Shown here: one piece after another, positions 1 to 5,482 of the stretch
How the letters are laid out: each line of letters starts with the position of its first letter
How positions within the stretch are numbered: position 1 is the stretch's first letter
NCBI GenBank assembly: GCA_023255285.1
Contig: JALRIY010000087.1
Span: forward strand, 1 to 9,240
Length of the DNA: 9,240 nucleotides
Source of the DNA: Algoriphagus sp.
GTDB lineage: Bacteria; Bacteroidota; Bacteroidia; Cytophagales; Cyclobacteriaceae
Direction of reading: 5' to 3'
Notes under the pieces: model-generated
The model's database searches: none
What the model was told of the DNA's origin: nothing
The model's input: only the letters and a program-made list of their open reading frames with translations
Made by a program: the position numbers and the translations under genes

Positions 1-176
1 AATTCTATTTAGCAGATGGAAGCAAAATTTCTGCACGACCATCTGGCACAGAACCAAAGATAAAATACTATTTTTCAGTCAATACGCGTATTTCAAATAC
101 AAGTGATTACAGAAACGTAGAACAACAACTTCTTGAAAAACTCGCGGGTTTGAAGACCTATTTTAGTGAAGTATAA
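1..176 (+). CDS. Phosphoglucomutase/phosphomannomutase-type phospho-sugar mutase, C-terminal end (5' partial)
   Basis: The third frame is open from the left edge to a TAA at 174-176 and encodes the last 57 residues, beginning FYLADGSKISARPSGTEP. RPSGTEPKIKYYF is the phosphate-binding loop of domain 4 of the alpha-D-phosphohexomutase superfamily, where the Arg, Ser and Thr hold the substrate phosphate. The KIKYYF continuation is typical of the long (about 570-residue) Bacteroidota and Firmicutes PGM/PMM-like enzymes rather than GlmM. The role is interconversion of hexose 1-phosphate and 6-phosphate in the cytoplasm. Substrate preference cannot be told from this fragment, because the catalytic serine and the metal- and sugar-binding loops lie outside the window. 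It converges on the gene at 221-1165, with only 44 bases between the stops. Confidence 0.88.
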   Translation, partial: FYLADGSKISARPSGTEPKIKYYFSVNTRISNTSDYRNVEQQLLEKLAGLKTYFSEV

Positions 177-220
177 ATTGACCAAGTACTAACTTCACAT
201 GGCGTATACATGTCAATCAA

Positions 221-1165
221 TTACTCTTCTCCAACATGAAGGAGTGCGTCTCCTACATTGACCACAGGATTGTTATTTGTACCAATCAAATGGCCAGATA
301 TAGAGGCCTTGATAGGAACAATTACTTGCCCATAAGGATCTGAAATATGGGCAAGAACTTCTCCTTTCTGCACAAAATCCCCTAGTTGAACTGCACAAGA
401 AAATATCCCAGAAGCTTTAGCACGAATCCAAGTACTATTCTTTAGAACCAAGGTGTTTTGAGTTACTTGTGGTGAATGGATCATTTCGAGATGATGCAAA
501 AGGCGCTTTGTCCCCGTAATTCCTTCTTGAATAGCATAATTATCCAACCGCATAGACTCCCCTCCTTCATAGACAATCACGTGTTTTTTACTTTTATAAG
601 CTGTCTTACGAAAGGATTTATCGATATGCTTTGAGTGTACCACATAGTGAGTTCCAAAGGCCTTTGCAAGTTCTACCCCTACTTTATCTTTGAAATCCAC
701 ACGAATTTGAGGATGGTTTGAAATCATCCTTCCACCGGTATGAAAATCAATTCCAAAATCTACAAGCGGCATGATTTCTTCACTAAGAATATAGGCAATA
801 CGAGAAGCCAATGACCCTTTTTTACTTCCAGGAAAACTTCGATTTAGATCACGGCCATCAGGAAAAGTACGGCTATTGGAAAGGAAACCATAAATATTGA
901 CCAAGGGAATAACGATAACTGCTCCCCGAATTAGATCGAGCTCCTCATCAAAGGCTTCCAAAAGTTTCTTTGCGGTTGCAATGCCATTTATCTCATCCCC
1001 ATGCACTCCCCCACTTATTAATACAACAGGTCCCTCGTGGAGGGAAGAACGGATAAAAACAGGCAAATCAATCAAGGTATGCGTGGGGAGCTTGGCAATT
1101 GGAATTTCAATATTGGCTTTTTCCCCTGCTTTGATTTTTATCCCTTGAATAGTTAATTCTTTCAT
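221..1165 (-). CDS. Succinylglutamate desuccinylase/aspartoacylase-family zinc hydrolase
   Basis: The 314-residue protein has the marks of the AstE/ASPA branch of M14-like zinc carboxypeptidases. His55 and Glu58 in GGVHGDE and His142 in DFHTGG should bind zinc. GRDLNRSFPG (about 104-113) matches the substrate-binding arginine segment, and Glu200 in VYEGG fits the catalytic glutamate. Residues about 245-312 form the usual C-terminal beta-rich lid, with a biotinyl/lipoyl-like turn at GDFVQKGEVL. Members hydrolyse N-acyl amino acids or related amides; the true substrate is unknown. I prefer the ATG at 1165 because AGAAGGAAAG lies just upstream and the family homology begins there. An in-frame GTG at 1198 would add the 11 residues (V/M)KWIFRRKDSS. 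In many Bacteroidota and Proteobacteria a related gene sits next to rimK; no rimK is visible here. It diverges from murB. Confidence 0.85.
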   Translation of the reverse strand: MKELTIQGIKIKAGEKANIEIPIAKLPTHTLIDLPVFIRSSLHEGPVVLISGGVHGDEINGIATAKKLLEAFDEELDLIRGAVIVIPLVNIYGFLSNSRTFPDGRDLNRSFPGSKKGSLASRIAYILSEEIMPLVDFGIDFHTGGRMISNHPQIRVDFKDKVGVELAKAFGTHYVVHSKHIDKSFRKTAYKSKKHVIVYEGGESMRLDNYAIQEGITGTKRLLHHLEMIHSPQVTQNTLVLKNSTWIRAKASGIFSCAVQLGDFVQKGEVLAHISDPYGQVIVPIKASISGHLIGTNNNPVVNVGDALLHVGEE

Positions 1166-1173
1166 ACTTGAAT

Positions 1174-1183
1174 CTTTCCTTCT
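1174..1183 (-). promoter_or_regulatory. Probable ribosome binding site choosing the ATG at 1165
   Basis: The minus strand reads AGAAGGAAAG here, ending 8 bases before the ATG at 1165. It is a fair Shine-Dalgarno match in a window where most genes have none, and it favours that ATG over the upstream GTG at 1198. Confidence 0.45.
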
Positions 1184-1229
1184 GAAAATCCATTTCACAA
1201 TGGCGTAAAAACTTCTTTACTTCGCAGAA

Positions 1230-1237
1230 TACCTTTG
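1230..1237 (+). promoter_or_regulatory. Possible Bacteroidota -7 element for murB
   Basis: TACCTTTG exactly matches the Bacteroidota TAnnTTTG consensus and ends 4 bases before the murB ATG at 1242. Transcription would start at or within a few bases of the start codon, giving a leaderless or nearly leaderless mRNA. No good TTTG -33 element lies 19-20 bases upstream (the sequence there is AAAA), so the call is tentative. Confidence 0.3.
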
Positions 1238-1241
1238 GCCC

Positions 1242-2255
1242 ATGAAGATACAAGAAAACATTTCTTTGAAACCTCTAACTACCTTTGGAATTGATCAAAA
1301 GGCCGAATTTTTTAGTGTAGTTTCTTCTTTGGACGAACTAAAAGAAGCTTTAACGCTTTCAAAGCAAAATCAATGGGCTGTATTTATCCTTGGTGGAGGG
1401 AGTAATATTTTATTAACTAGAGATATAAAAGGGCTAGTAATAAAACTTGAAATCAAGGGGATTACGCTGGTCAAAGAAGAAAAAGACCAACTTCTGATAA
1501 ATGTAGGTGCCGGTGAGCTATGGCATGATTTGGTTCAATTTAGTATCACTCAAGAGTGGGCTGGGCTGGAAAACCTATCCTTAATTCCTGGAACCGTTGG
1601 TGCTTCCCCGATGCAAAATATCGGAGCATATGGAGTAGAAATCAAAGACGTGTTTGACAGTTTACAAGCCCTGCATCGGGAAACCTTAGAAATGCATTCC
1701 TTTGACTCCGAGGCCTGCAAGTTTGGGTACCGAGAAAGCGTATTCAAACAAACCCTCAAAGACCAATACGTCATTACCTCAGTCACATTACGCCTTTCCA
1801 AGACTCCAAATTATCACTTAGAATATGGGGCTATTCGAGAGGTATTAGCCGCGAATGGAATAAAGCAGCCCAGCCTTCGTACTATCAGTGATGCTGTTAT
1901 TCAGATTCGACAATCCAAACTCCCAGACCCAAAGGAAATTGGGAATGCAGGTTCATTTTTCAAAAATCCAACCATCCCCGCAACTCAGTTTGAAACTCTA
2001 AAATCCGCCTATCCAAGTATTCCAGGCTATCCCAGTACAGCAGGAATTAAGGTGGCTGCAGGCTGGCTAATCGAACATGCCGGTTGGAAAGGCAAACGGA
2101 TAGGAAACGTCGGTGTGCATGCCAAGCAGGCTTTGGTGCTGGTAAACTATGGCGATGGAACTGGTGAGGAAATTAAAGCCTTGTCCCAACAGATTCAAGC
2201 TGATGTAGCAAAAAAGTTTGGAATTGACTTACAACCAGAGGTCAATTTTATTTAA
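1242..2255 (+). CDS. murB: UDP-N-acetylenolpyruvoylglucosamine reductase
   Basis: This FAD enzyme reduces UDP-GlcNAc-enolpyruvate to UDP-MurNAc with NADPH, the second committed step of cytoplasmic peptidoglycan precursor synthesis. The 337-residue protein matches the E. coli type I length. The FAD domain shows GGGSNILL (51-58) and LIPGTVGASPMQNIGAYG (114-131). Expected catalytic residues are Arg164 in GYRES, Ser238 in GNAGSFFKNP (proton donor to the carbanion) and Glu333 in PEVNF. The YRESVFK loop and the lengthened substrate domain mark type I MurB. AGWLIEHAGWKGKRIG (273-288) and VGVHAKQALVLVN (290-302) are the other conserved blocks. The ATG at 1242 fits the usual start. There is no clear Shine-Dalgarno sequence, which is common in Bacteroidota. 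Its stop overlaps the convergent dCMP deaminase gene. Confidence 0.97.
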   Translation: MKIQENISLKPLTTFGIDQKAEFFSVVSSLDELKEALTLSKQNQWAVFILGGGSNILLTRDIKGLVIKLEIKGITLVKEEKDQLLINVGAGELWHDLVQFSITQEWAGLENLSLIPGTVGASPMQNIGAYGVEIKDVFDSLQALHRETLEMHSFDSEACKFGYRESVFKQTLKDQYVITSVTLRLSKTPNYHLEYGAIREVLAANGIKQPSLRTISDAVIQIRQSKLPDPKEIGNAGSFFKNPTIPATQFETLKSAYPSIPGYPSTAGIKVAAGWLIEHAGWKGKRIGNVGVHAKQALVLVNYGDGTGEEIKALSQQIQADVAKKFGIDLQPEVNFI

Positions 2256-2734
2256 ATCAGGCGATCACTTACTTTGAAAGATTTGCTGTACTGCTGTACC
2301 TTTACACCAAATTTCACCAAAAAGTCTACGCCCTCATCCGAGCCAATCCCTTTGTATTCAGCATAGGAATAAAGGTAAACCACCTTGGCAATGCCCATAG
2401 AAAAAATAATCCGAGCACAAGCTAAGCAAGGAGATAGCGTAACATACAAAGTTGATCCTTCGACTGAGGTGTTATTTTTTACGGCATAAAGTATAGCATT
2501 TTGTTCCGCATGCAATGCCAATGAACAACTGCCTTTCGAATCACGAGCACAACCGGTACTTGGAAATTCAACGTCACAATTATGCGTTCCTGCTGGAGGT
2601 CCGTTGTACCCAATTGAAATAATTCGGGTATCCTTGGTCAATACAGCGCCGACATGCTTTTTTATACAATGAGAGCGTTTGGCAAGATTTACCGCCAGCT
2701 CCATATAAATATCGTCAAAATCAGGTCTACTCAT
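2252..2734 (-). CDS. dCMP deaminase (ComEB-like cytidine/deoxycytidylate deaminase)
   Basis: The enzyme deaminates dCMP to dUMP, supplying thymidylate synthase. The 160-residue protein has the zinc deaminase signature: His75 and Glu77 in HAEQNA (Glu77 is the proton shuttle), with Cys103 and Cys106 in SPCLACA completing the zinc site. The N-terminal half has the dCMP deaminase hallmarks KKHVGAVLTKD and GYNGPPAGTHNC, plus Cys53, Cys62 and Cys70 with His51, which in this family can form a second zinc site. The length suits bacterial dCMP deaminases (about 145-190). It appears monocistronic, with a promoter-like match just upstream. The stop codon shares bases 2252-2255 (TTAA) with the murB stop on the other strand. 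Confidence 0.95.
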   Translation of the reverse strand: MSRPDFDDIYMELAVNLAKRSHCIKKHVGAVLTKDTRIISIGYNGPPAGTHNCDVEFPSTGCARDSKGSCSLALHAEQNAILYAVKNNTSVEGSTLYVTLSPCLACARIIFSMGIAKVVYLYSYAEYKGIGSDEGVDFLVKFGVKVQQYSKSFKVSDRLI

Positions 2735-2747
2735 CGATGCATTTTTT

Positions 2748-2778
2748 CAAAATTAACATTCTTACTGGTTGTCAGAAA
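2748..2778 (-). promoter_or_regulatory. Probable Bacteroidota promoter for the dCMP deaminase gene
   Basis: On the minus strand TTTC (2778-2775) is followed, after exactly 19 bases, by TAATTTTG (2755-2748). The consensus is TTTG-N19-TAnnTTTG, so the -7 box is perfect and the -33 box has one mismatch. Transcription would begin near 2741, leaving a leader of about 7 bases before the ATG at 2734. Confidence 0.5.
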
Positions 2779-2867
2779 CTCCACGCTAAAATTACCCCTG
2801 TTTTTTTTCAAGAAAAGATGAATTAACTTGGCCAAAGGCCGTTAAAGGAATGAAAACTTCTTCTTAA

Positions 2868-3446
2868 ATGAATAAAAAAATTAATCTACCCTATTTTTTG
2901 CTTTTTGTAGGATTGCTCGTTTCCTGCAATTCAGTGGAGATATTTGTAGAAAACAAAGAGGTACCCTTTCAAAAAACGTACACACGTTTTGTCTTAGTCA
3001 ATAAAGAATTAGGTATTCTTGGTTTTAAAGACCCGCTATTGGACCAACAAGTGCAAATTGCACTAGAAGCACAATTAGTAGGTGCTGGGCTAGTGTACGA
3101 TGCCAAACAACCAGATTTAGTCATTCGCTATTATTCCAATGAGGATTTGAGGCAGCGGGAACGTGTAAATACAATGAATCCTTATTCTTTTTGGGGTATG
3201 CGAATGTACGATCCTTGGTCTTTCAACCCCATGATGGGAAACTTACGTGCACCAGTGACACGAACAAACTATGAATTATTGCAAGTAATTTTGGATGTGA
3301 TCGATCCTACTCAAGATAAGTACCTGATGACAATTACAGGTGTCACTGAAGTAACCTCCTCAAAAAGTAAATCAAGAATTGTCTTAAAAGCATTGGAAAA
3401 GACAACCGACACATTTGTACAAGTTAATTTAACCCAAAAGAATTGA
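2868..3446 (+). CDS. DUF4136 family lipoprotein
   Basis: The 192-residue protein starts with a lipoprotein signal peptide: MNKK, then a hydrophobic stretch (residues 7-18) ending in the lipobox LVSC with Cys20 as the lipidated residue. Everything after it should be periplasmic or on an outer-membrane leaflet. The body fits the DUF4136 fold seen in many Bacteroidota lipoproteins: a FVLVN strand, a helix near LLDQQVQIALEAQLVGAGL (about 58-76) and PDLVIRYYS (82-90), then a linker rich in Met, Pro and aromatic residues (about 103-121) and a final strand pair. The function of DUF4136 is not known. The start is the only ATG that gives a complete signal peptide. The next gene begins 2 bases after the stop, so the two are probably co-transcribed. 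Confidence 0.82.
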   Translation: MNKKINLPYFLLFVGLLVSCNSVEIFVENKEVPFQKTYTRFVLVNKELGILGFKDPLLDQQVQIALEAQLVGAGLVYDAKQPDLVIRYYSNEDLRQRERVNTMNPYSFWGMRMYDPWSFNPMMGNLRAPVTRTNYELLQVILDVIDPTQDKYLMTITGVTEVTSSKSKSRIVLKALEKTTDTFVQVNLTQKN

Positions 3447-3448
3447 CC

Positions 3449-3757
3449 ATGGAAAAGAAGTATACCTCTCTAAAGGAATTCTATCCTTACTATTTGACCG
3501 AACACCAAAACCCAACCTCTAGAATTCTTCATTTTATAGGAACAGGATTGGTCGTAGTTGTACTTGCAACATCACTACTATTGGCAAAATATGCTTGGCT
3601 CGCTGCCATTCCAGTAATTGGATATGGATTTGCATGGGTTGGGCATTTCTTTTTTGAAAAAAATAAGCCAGCAACATTCACCTACCCATTCTACAGTTTA
3701 GCGTCAGATTTCATCTTATTTTTTGATTTATTGCGTGGAAAAGAAAAATTTTCATAA
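3449..3757 (+). CDS. Mpo1/DUF962-like membrane protein
   Basis: The 102-residue protein resembles the DUF962/Mpo1 family, whose yeast member Mpo1 is an Fe(II)-dependent dioxygenase acting on 2-hydroxy fatty acids from phytosphingosine. Visible family features are EHQNPTSRILHFIGT (18-32), with His19 and His28, and GHFFFEKNKPATF (65-77), with His66; histidines at these places are the proposed iron ligands. Two hydrophobic spans lie between them (about 32-46 and 49-64), and a third hydrophobic segment sits at about 80-95. Whether this bacterial protein shares the yeast activity is unproven. The ATG at 3449 is preferred; an in-frame TTG at 3443 would add two residues and overlap the upstream stop. 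Two bases separate it from the DUF4136 lipoprotein gene. Confidence 0.82.
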   Translation: MEKKYTSLKEFYPYYLTEHQNPTSRILHFIGTGLVVVVLATSLLLAKYAWLAAIPVIGYGFAWVGHFFFEKNKPATFTYPFYSLASDFILFFDLLRGKEKFS

Positions 3758-3933
3758 AGAATCAAAACCTCTAAAACTAAGTAATTAGGATTAACAACTT
3801 TGGAATCAATAAGCAAAAAAATAAGGCTTGAATTTTTGAGGAGGCCGTTGATTTCAAATAGGCGTCCTAGGATAATTATTCACAAGAATTCAATTAGATT
3901 TTAAGCTATAAGAGTGATTTCGTTTAATCAGAA

Positions 3934-3965
3934 CAATTTTAATTAATACCGCTAATTCAAAATTG
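3934..3965. repeat. AT-rich inverted repeat upstream of the 4018 gene
   Basis: CAATTTTAATTA (3934-3945) pairs with TAATTCAAAATTG (3953-3965) as a 12-bp stem with one bulged C and a 7-base loop. The sequence is almost all A and T, so chance is likely, and no T-run follows to make a terminator. It is the only structure I could find in the 260-base gap at 3758-4017, which has no ATG-started gene and no good promoter match. Confidence 0.25.
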
Positions 3966-4017
3966 AAAAAAAATATAAACCATCACGTAAAAATCGGGTT
4001 AAACCAAAAAACGACAA

Positions 4018-4503
4018 ATGGCACAAGCAAATCCAGAATTAATAGCAGCATTAGAACGTACTGCATCAAAATTACAGCAAGGCGCGAACTACCAGTGGGG
4101 ACATATGGGGGCTTGTAATTGCGGCAACTTAGCCCAAGAGCTTACCCCATTTTCAAAAGCTGAAATCCATAGCTATGCCATGCAGCGCCATGGAGATTGG
4201 AACGAGCAACTAATTGATTATTGCCCTACAAGCGGTTATCCAATTGATCTCATAGTAACAAAAATGCTAGAAAAGGGTCTTTCAGTAGCAGATTTAGCGC
4301 ACCTAGAACGGCTTTCTGATCCCGAAATTCTTATGAGAATGGAAAAAGACCGAAGAGAAATGTTGAATAAAAATTCAAGAGAAGACGTGATTTTTTACTT
4401 GCAGGTTTGGGCTAACTTATTGAGAGAAAAGTGGATTGATAGCCAACCGACCTTGGATGCATCAAAAATTGAAAAAAAATTAAACTCCCTTGCATTGGTG
4501 TAA
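4018..4503 (+). CDS. Uncharacterised protein with CxC and histidine motifs
   Basis: I do not recognise a named family. The 161-residue protein is soluble, with no signal peptide or membrane span, and is largely helical. The N-terminal half holds a cluster that could bind metal: H29 and MGACNCGNLA (30-39, with Cys33 and Cys35), then His51, His58 and Cys69 in IDYCPTSGYPID (66-77). The C-terminal half (about 85-158) looks all-helical, with charged segments such as MEKDRREML and a WANLLREKW helix. The spacing of the Cys and His residues does not match a zinc finger I know. The ATG at 4018 has no Shine-Dalgarno sequence, but codon use is normal for the window. The gene stands alone behind a 260-base gap, and the acidic 67-aa gene follows 57 bases later. 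Confidence 0.75.
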   Translation: MAQANPELIAALERTASKLQQGANYQWGHMGACNCGNLAQELTPFSKAEIHSYAMQRHGDWNEQLIDYCPTSGYPIDLIVTKMLEKGLSVADLAHLERLSDPEILMRMEKDRREMLNKNSREDVIFYLQVWANLLREKWIDSQPTLDASKIEKKLNSLALV

Positions 4504-4560
4504 TTAATTTTTTGGTTTATTTCGTAAAATTGAATCATAAAAACCCTTTTAAACTAAGCT

Positions 4561-4764
4561 ATGGAGGATTTTGAAGAAGATTTCGAAGAAATGGACTCTT
4601 TCGAAGAAGAGGATGAATTTGAAGATGATTTCGAGGATGGCTACGACCTTGAAGATGATGGCGAGTTTTTAGATGACTCCATCATTGATTTCGACGACAA
4701 CGAAGAAGAGGATAATTTCGATGACTTTGATGAGGAAGAAGAGTTCGACGACGATCTCGACTAA
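4561..4764 (+). CDS. Small, extremely acidic Asp/Glu/Phe-rich protein
   Basis: The 67 residues hold 43 Asp or Glu (20 E, 23 D), ten Phe, and no Lys, Arg or His, so the net charge is about -43. Phe recurs every 3-6 residues inside acidic runs (for example DFEEDFEEMDSFEEEDEF), which suggests amphipathic or disordered segments that could wrap a basic partner. I know no function. Acidic proteins of this sort can be DNA mimics, chaperones for basic proteins or ion binders, and none of these can be chosen from sequence. Synonymous codons are mixed (GAA/GAG, GAT/GAC, TTT/TTC), which speaks against a simple microsatellite expansion. No Shine-Dalgarno sequence precedes the ATG, and no terminator separates it from the gene at 4847. 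A real gene is likely but not certain. Confidence 0.6.
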   Translation: MEDFEEDFEEMDSFEEEDEFEDDFEDGYDLEDDGEFLDDSIIDFDDNEEEDNFDDFDEEEEFDDDLD

Positions 4765-4787
4765 TGATTTTGGGTTGCTACTATTTT

Positions 4788-4819
4788 CTTGTAAATAAGC
4801 TGCCTCTATCCTATCTTTA
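4788..4819 (+). promoter_or_regulatory. Possible promoter for the 49-aa membrane protein
   Basis: CTTG (4788-4791) and TATCTTTA (4812-4819) are separated by 20 bases, each one mismatch from the Bacteroidota TTTG-N19/20-TAnnTTTG pattern. Transcription would start near 4826, about 20 bases before the ATG at 4847. Confidence 0.28.
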
Positions 4820-4846
4820 CGCCACATTCACAAAGAAAAAATCAAA

Positions 4847-4996
4847 ATGATTTTACTAGACATCTTTAGTTCTCCAATCATGCCTGGGGCTCAATTGTTT
4901 TTGTTCATTGTTTGCATCCTTATTGGACTTGGTGCAGGTATATCCGCAGTAGATGCACGAAGTACTTTTGCGAAGAAAAAGAAAAATGAACATTAA
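4847..4996 (+). CDS. Small single-span membrane protein, 49 aa
   Basis: ATG at 4847 opens a 49-codon frame ending in TAA at 4994-4996. The protein begins MILLDIFSSPIMPGAQ, continues with one membrane span (about residues 16-34, LFLFIVCILIGLGAGISA) and ends with the basic tail KKKKNEH. By the positive-inside rule the C terminus is cytoplasmic and the short N terminus is outside. I do not recognise the family and no enzyme motif is visible. Support for a real gene comes from the coherent topology, a promoter-like match upstream and an intrinsic terminator 16 bases after the stop. It could instead be a non-coding transcript that happens to contain the frame, but the ordered hydrophobic-then-basic layout argues for translation. 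Confidence 0.6.
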   Translation: MILLDIFSSPIMPGAQLFLFIVCILIGLGAGISAVDARSTFAKKKKNEH

Positions 4997-5011
4997 TAAA
5001 TTCATATAAAG

Positions 5012-5034
5012 GAGGCTTCAAGCCTCTTTTTTTT
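5012..5034 (+). terminator. Intrinsic (rho-independent) terminator
   Basis: GAGGCTT (5012-5018) and AAGCCTC (5020-5026) are perfect complements around one base; in RNA this folds as a GAGGC/GCCTC stem with a TTCAA loop. Eight T residues (5027-5034) follow at once. The T-run is on one side only, so it acts on + strand transcripts. It closes the 49-aa gene and perhaps the acidic gene before it. The DUF6526 ATG lies only 10 bases further on. Confidence 0.85.
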
Positions 5035-5044
5035 ATCTATCCCC

Positions 5045-5482
5045 ATGAAAAACCAACGCTACGAAAACCATACCCGTTATTTTGCTTTCCACCATTTTGT
5101 AATCACTCCGCTAACCTTGCTATTTCTTGGATGGACTGTAGGGAAAATGGATTTTTCTTCTCGAGAAGTGGCCCTGGAAGGAGCTTATCTTTTTATCGGA
5201 GCATTTGTTTTGTTTTTATTACCCTTACTTGCTCGCCTGTACGCACTCAAACTTCAAAATCGAATTATTCTCAATGAGATGAGGAATCGTTACTACCACC
5301 TCACGGGAAAAAGTTTTGATGAAAAAGAACGGCAACTGAAGTTGGGACAAATTATAGGATTACGATTTGCAAGCGACGAAGAGCTTCCAAATTTGATTGA
5401 TCGTGCAATTGCAGACAAATTAACATCCAAAGAAATAAAGCAACAAGTAAAGAACTGGAGAGGCGATTACATTCGCGTGTAA
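5045..5482 (+). CDS. DUF6526 family two-span membrane protein
   Basis: The 145-residue protein begins with the YENHTRYFAFHHFVITP segment (6-22) typical of the Bacteroidota DUF6526 group, followed by two membrane spans (about 17-33 and 47-66) and a soluble C-terminal half (about 67-145). That half carries RIILNEMRNRYYHLTGK (73-89) and a helical, basic tail ending KQQVKNWRGDYIRV. Both termini should be cytoplasmic. The function of the family is unknown. The ATG at 5045 has no Shine-Dalgarno sequence close by; the AAAGGAGG at 5008-5015 is 29 bases upstream and partly buried in the terminator hairpin. No promoter is visible between the terminator and the ATG, so expression may need readthrough. 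The stop at 5480-5482 directly abuts the stop of the convergent glycerate kinase gene. Confidence 0.82.
   Translation: MKNQRYENHTRYFAFHHFVITPLTLLFLGWTVGKMDFSSREVALEGAYLFIGAFVLFLLPLLARLYALKLQNRIILNEMRNRYYHLTGKSFDEKERQLKLGQIIGLRFASDEELPNLIDRAIADKLTSKEIKQQVKNWRGDYIRV

Noticed and set aside
197..213. ACATG-GCGTATA-CATGT inverted repeat between the first two genes, as a bidirectional terminator
   Set aside because: The stem is only 5 bp and there is no T-run on either side.
897..1148. + strand frame of 83 codons opposite the aspartoacylase-like gene
   Set aside because: It is a shadow of a conserved metallohydrolase and shows no protein features of its own.
1550..1801. - strand frame of 83 codons inside murB
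   Set aside because: It is antisense to conserved MurB motifs and has no promoter, ribosome site or domain.
2830..2840. GGCC-AAA-GGCC hairpin upstream of the DUF4136 gene
   Set aside because: A 4-bp stem with a 3-base loop is too short to call regulatory; GGCC is self-complementary by chance.
3758..4017. A hidden small gene or RNA in the 260-base gap
   Set aside because: No ATG frame of useful length on either strand, no terminator and no tRNA-like fold were seen; only a weak AT-rich inverted repeat.
4511..4532. TTTG ... TAAAATTG as a promoter for the acidic protein gene
   Set aside because: The spacing is 10 bases instead of 19-20 and the -7 box has a mismatch.
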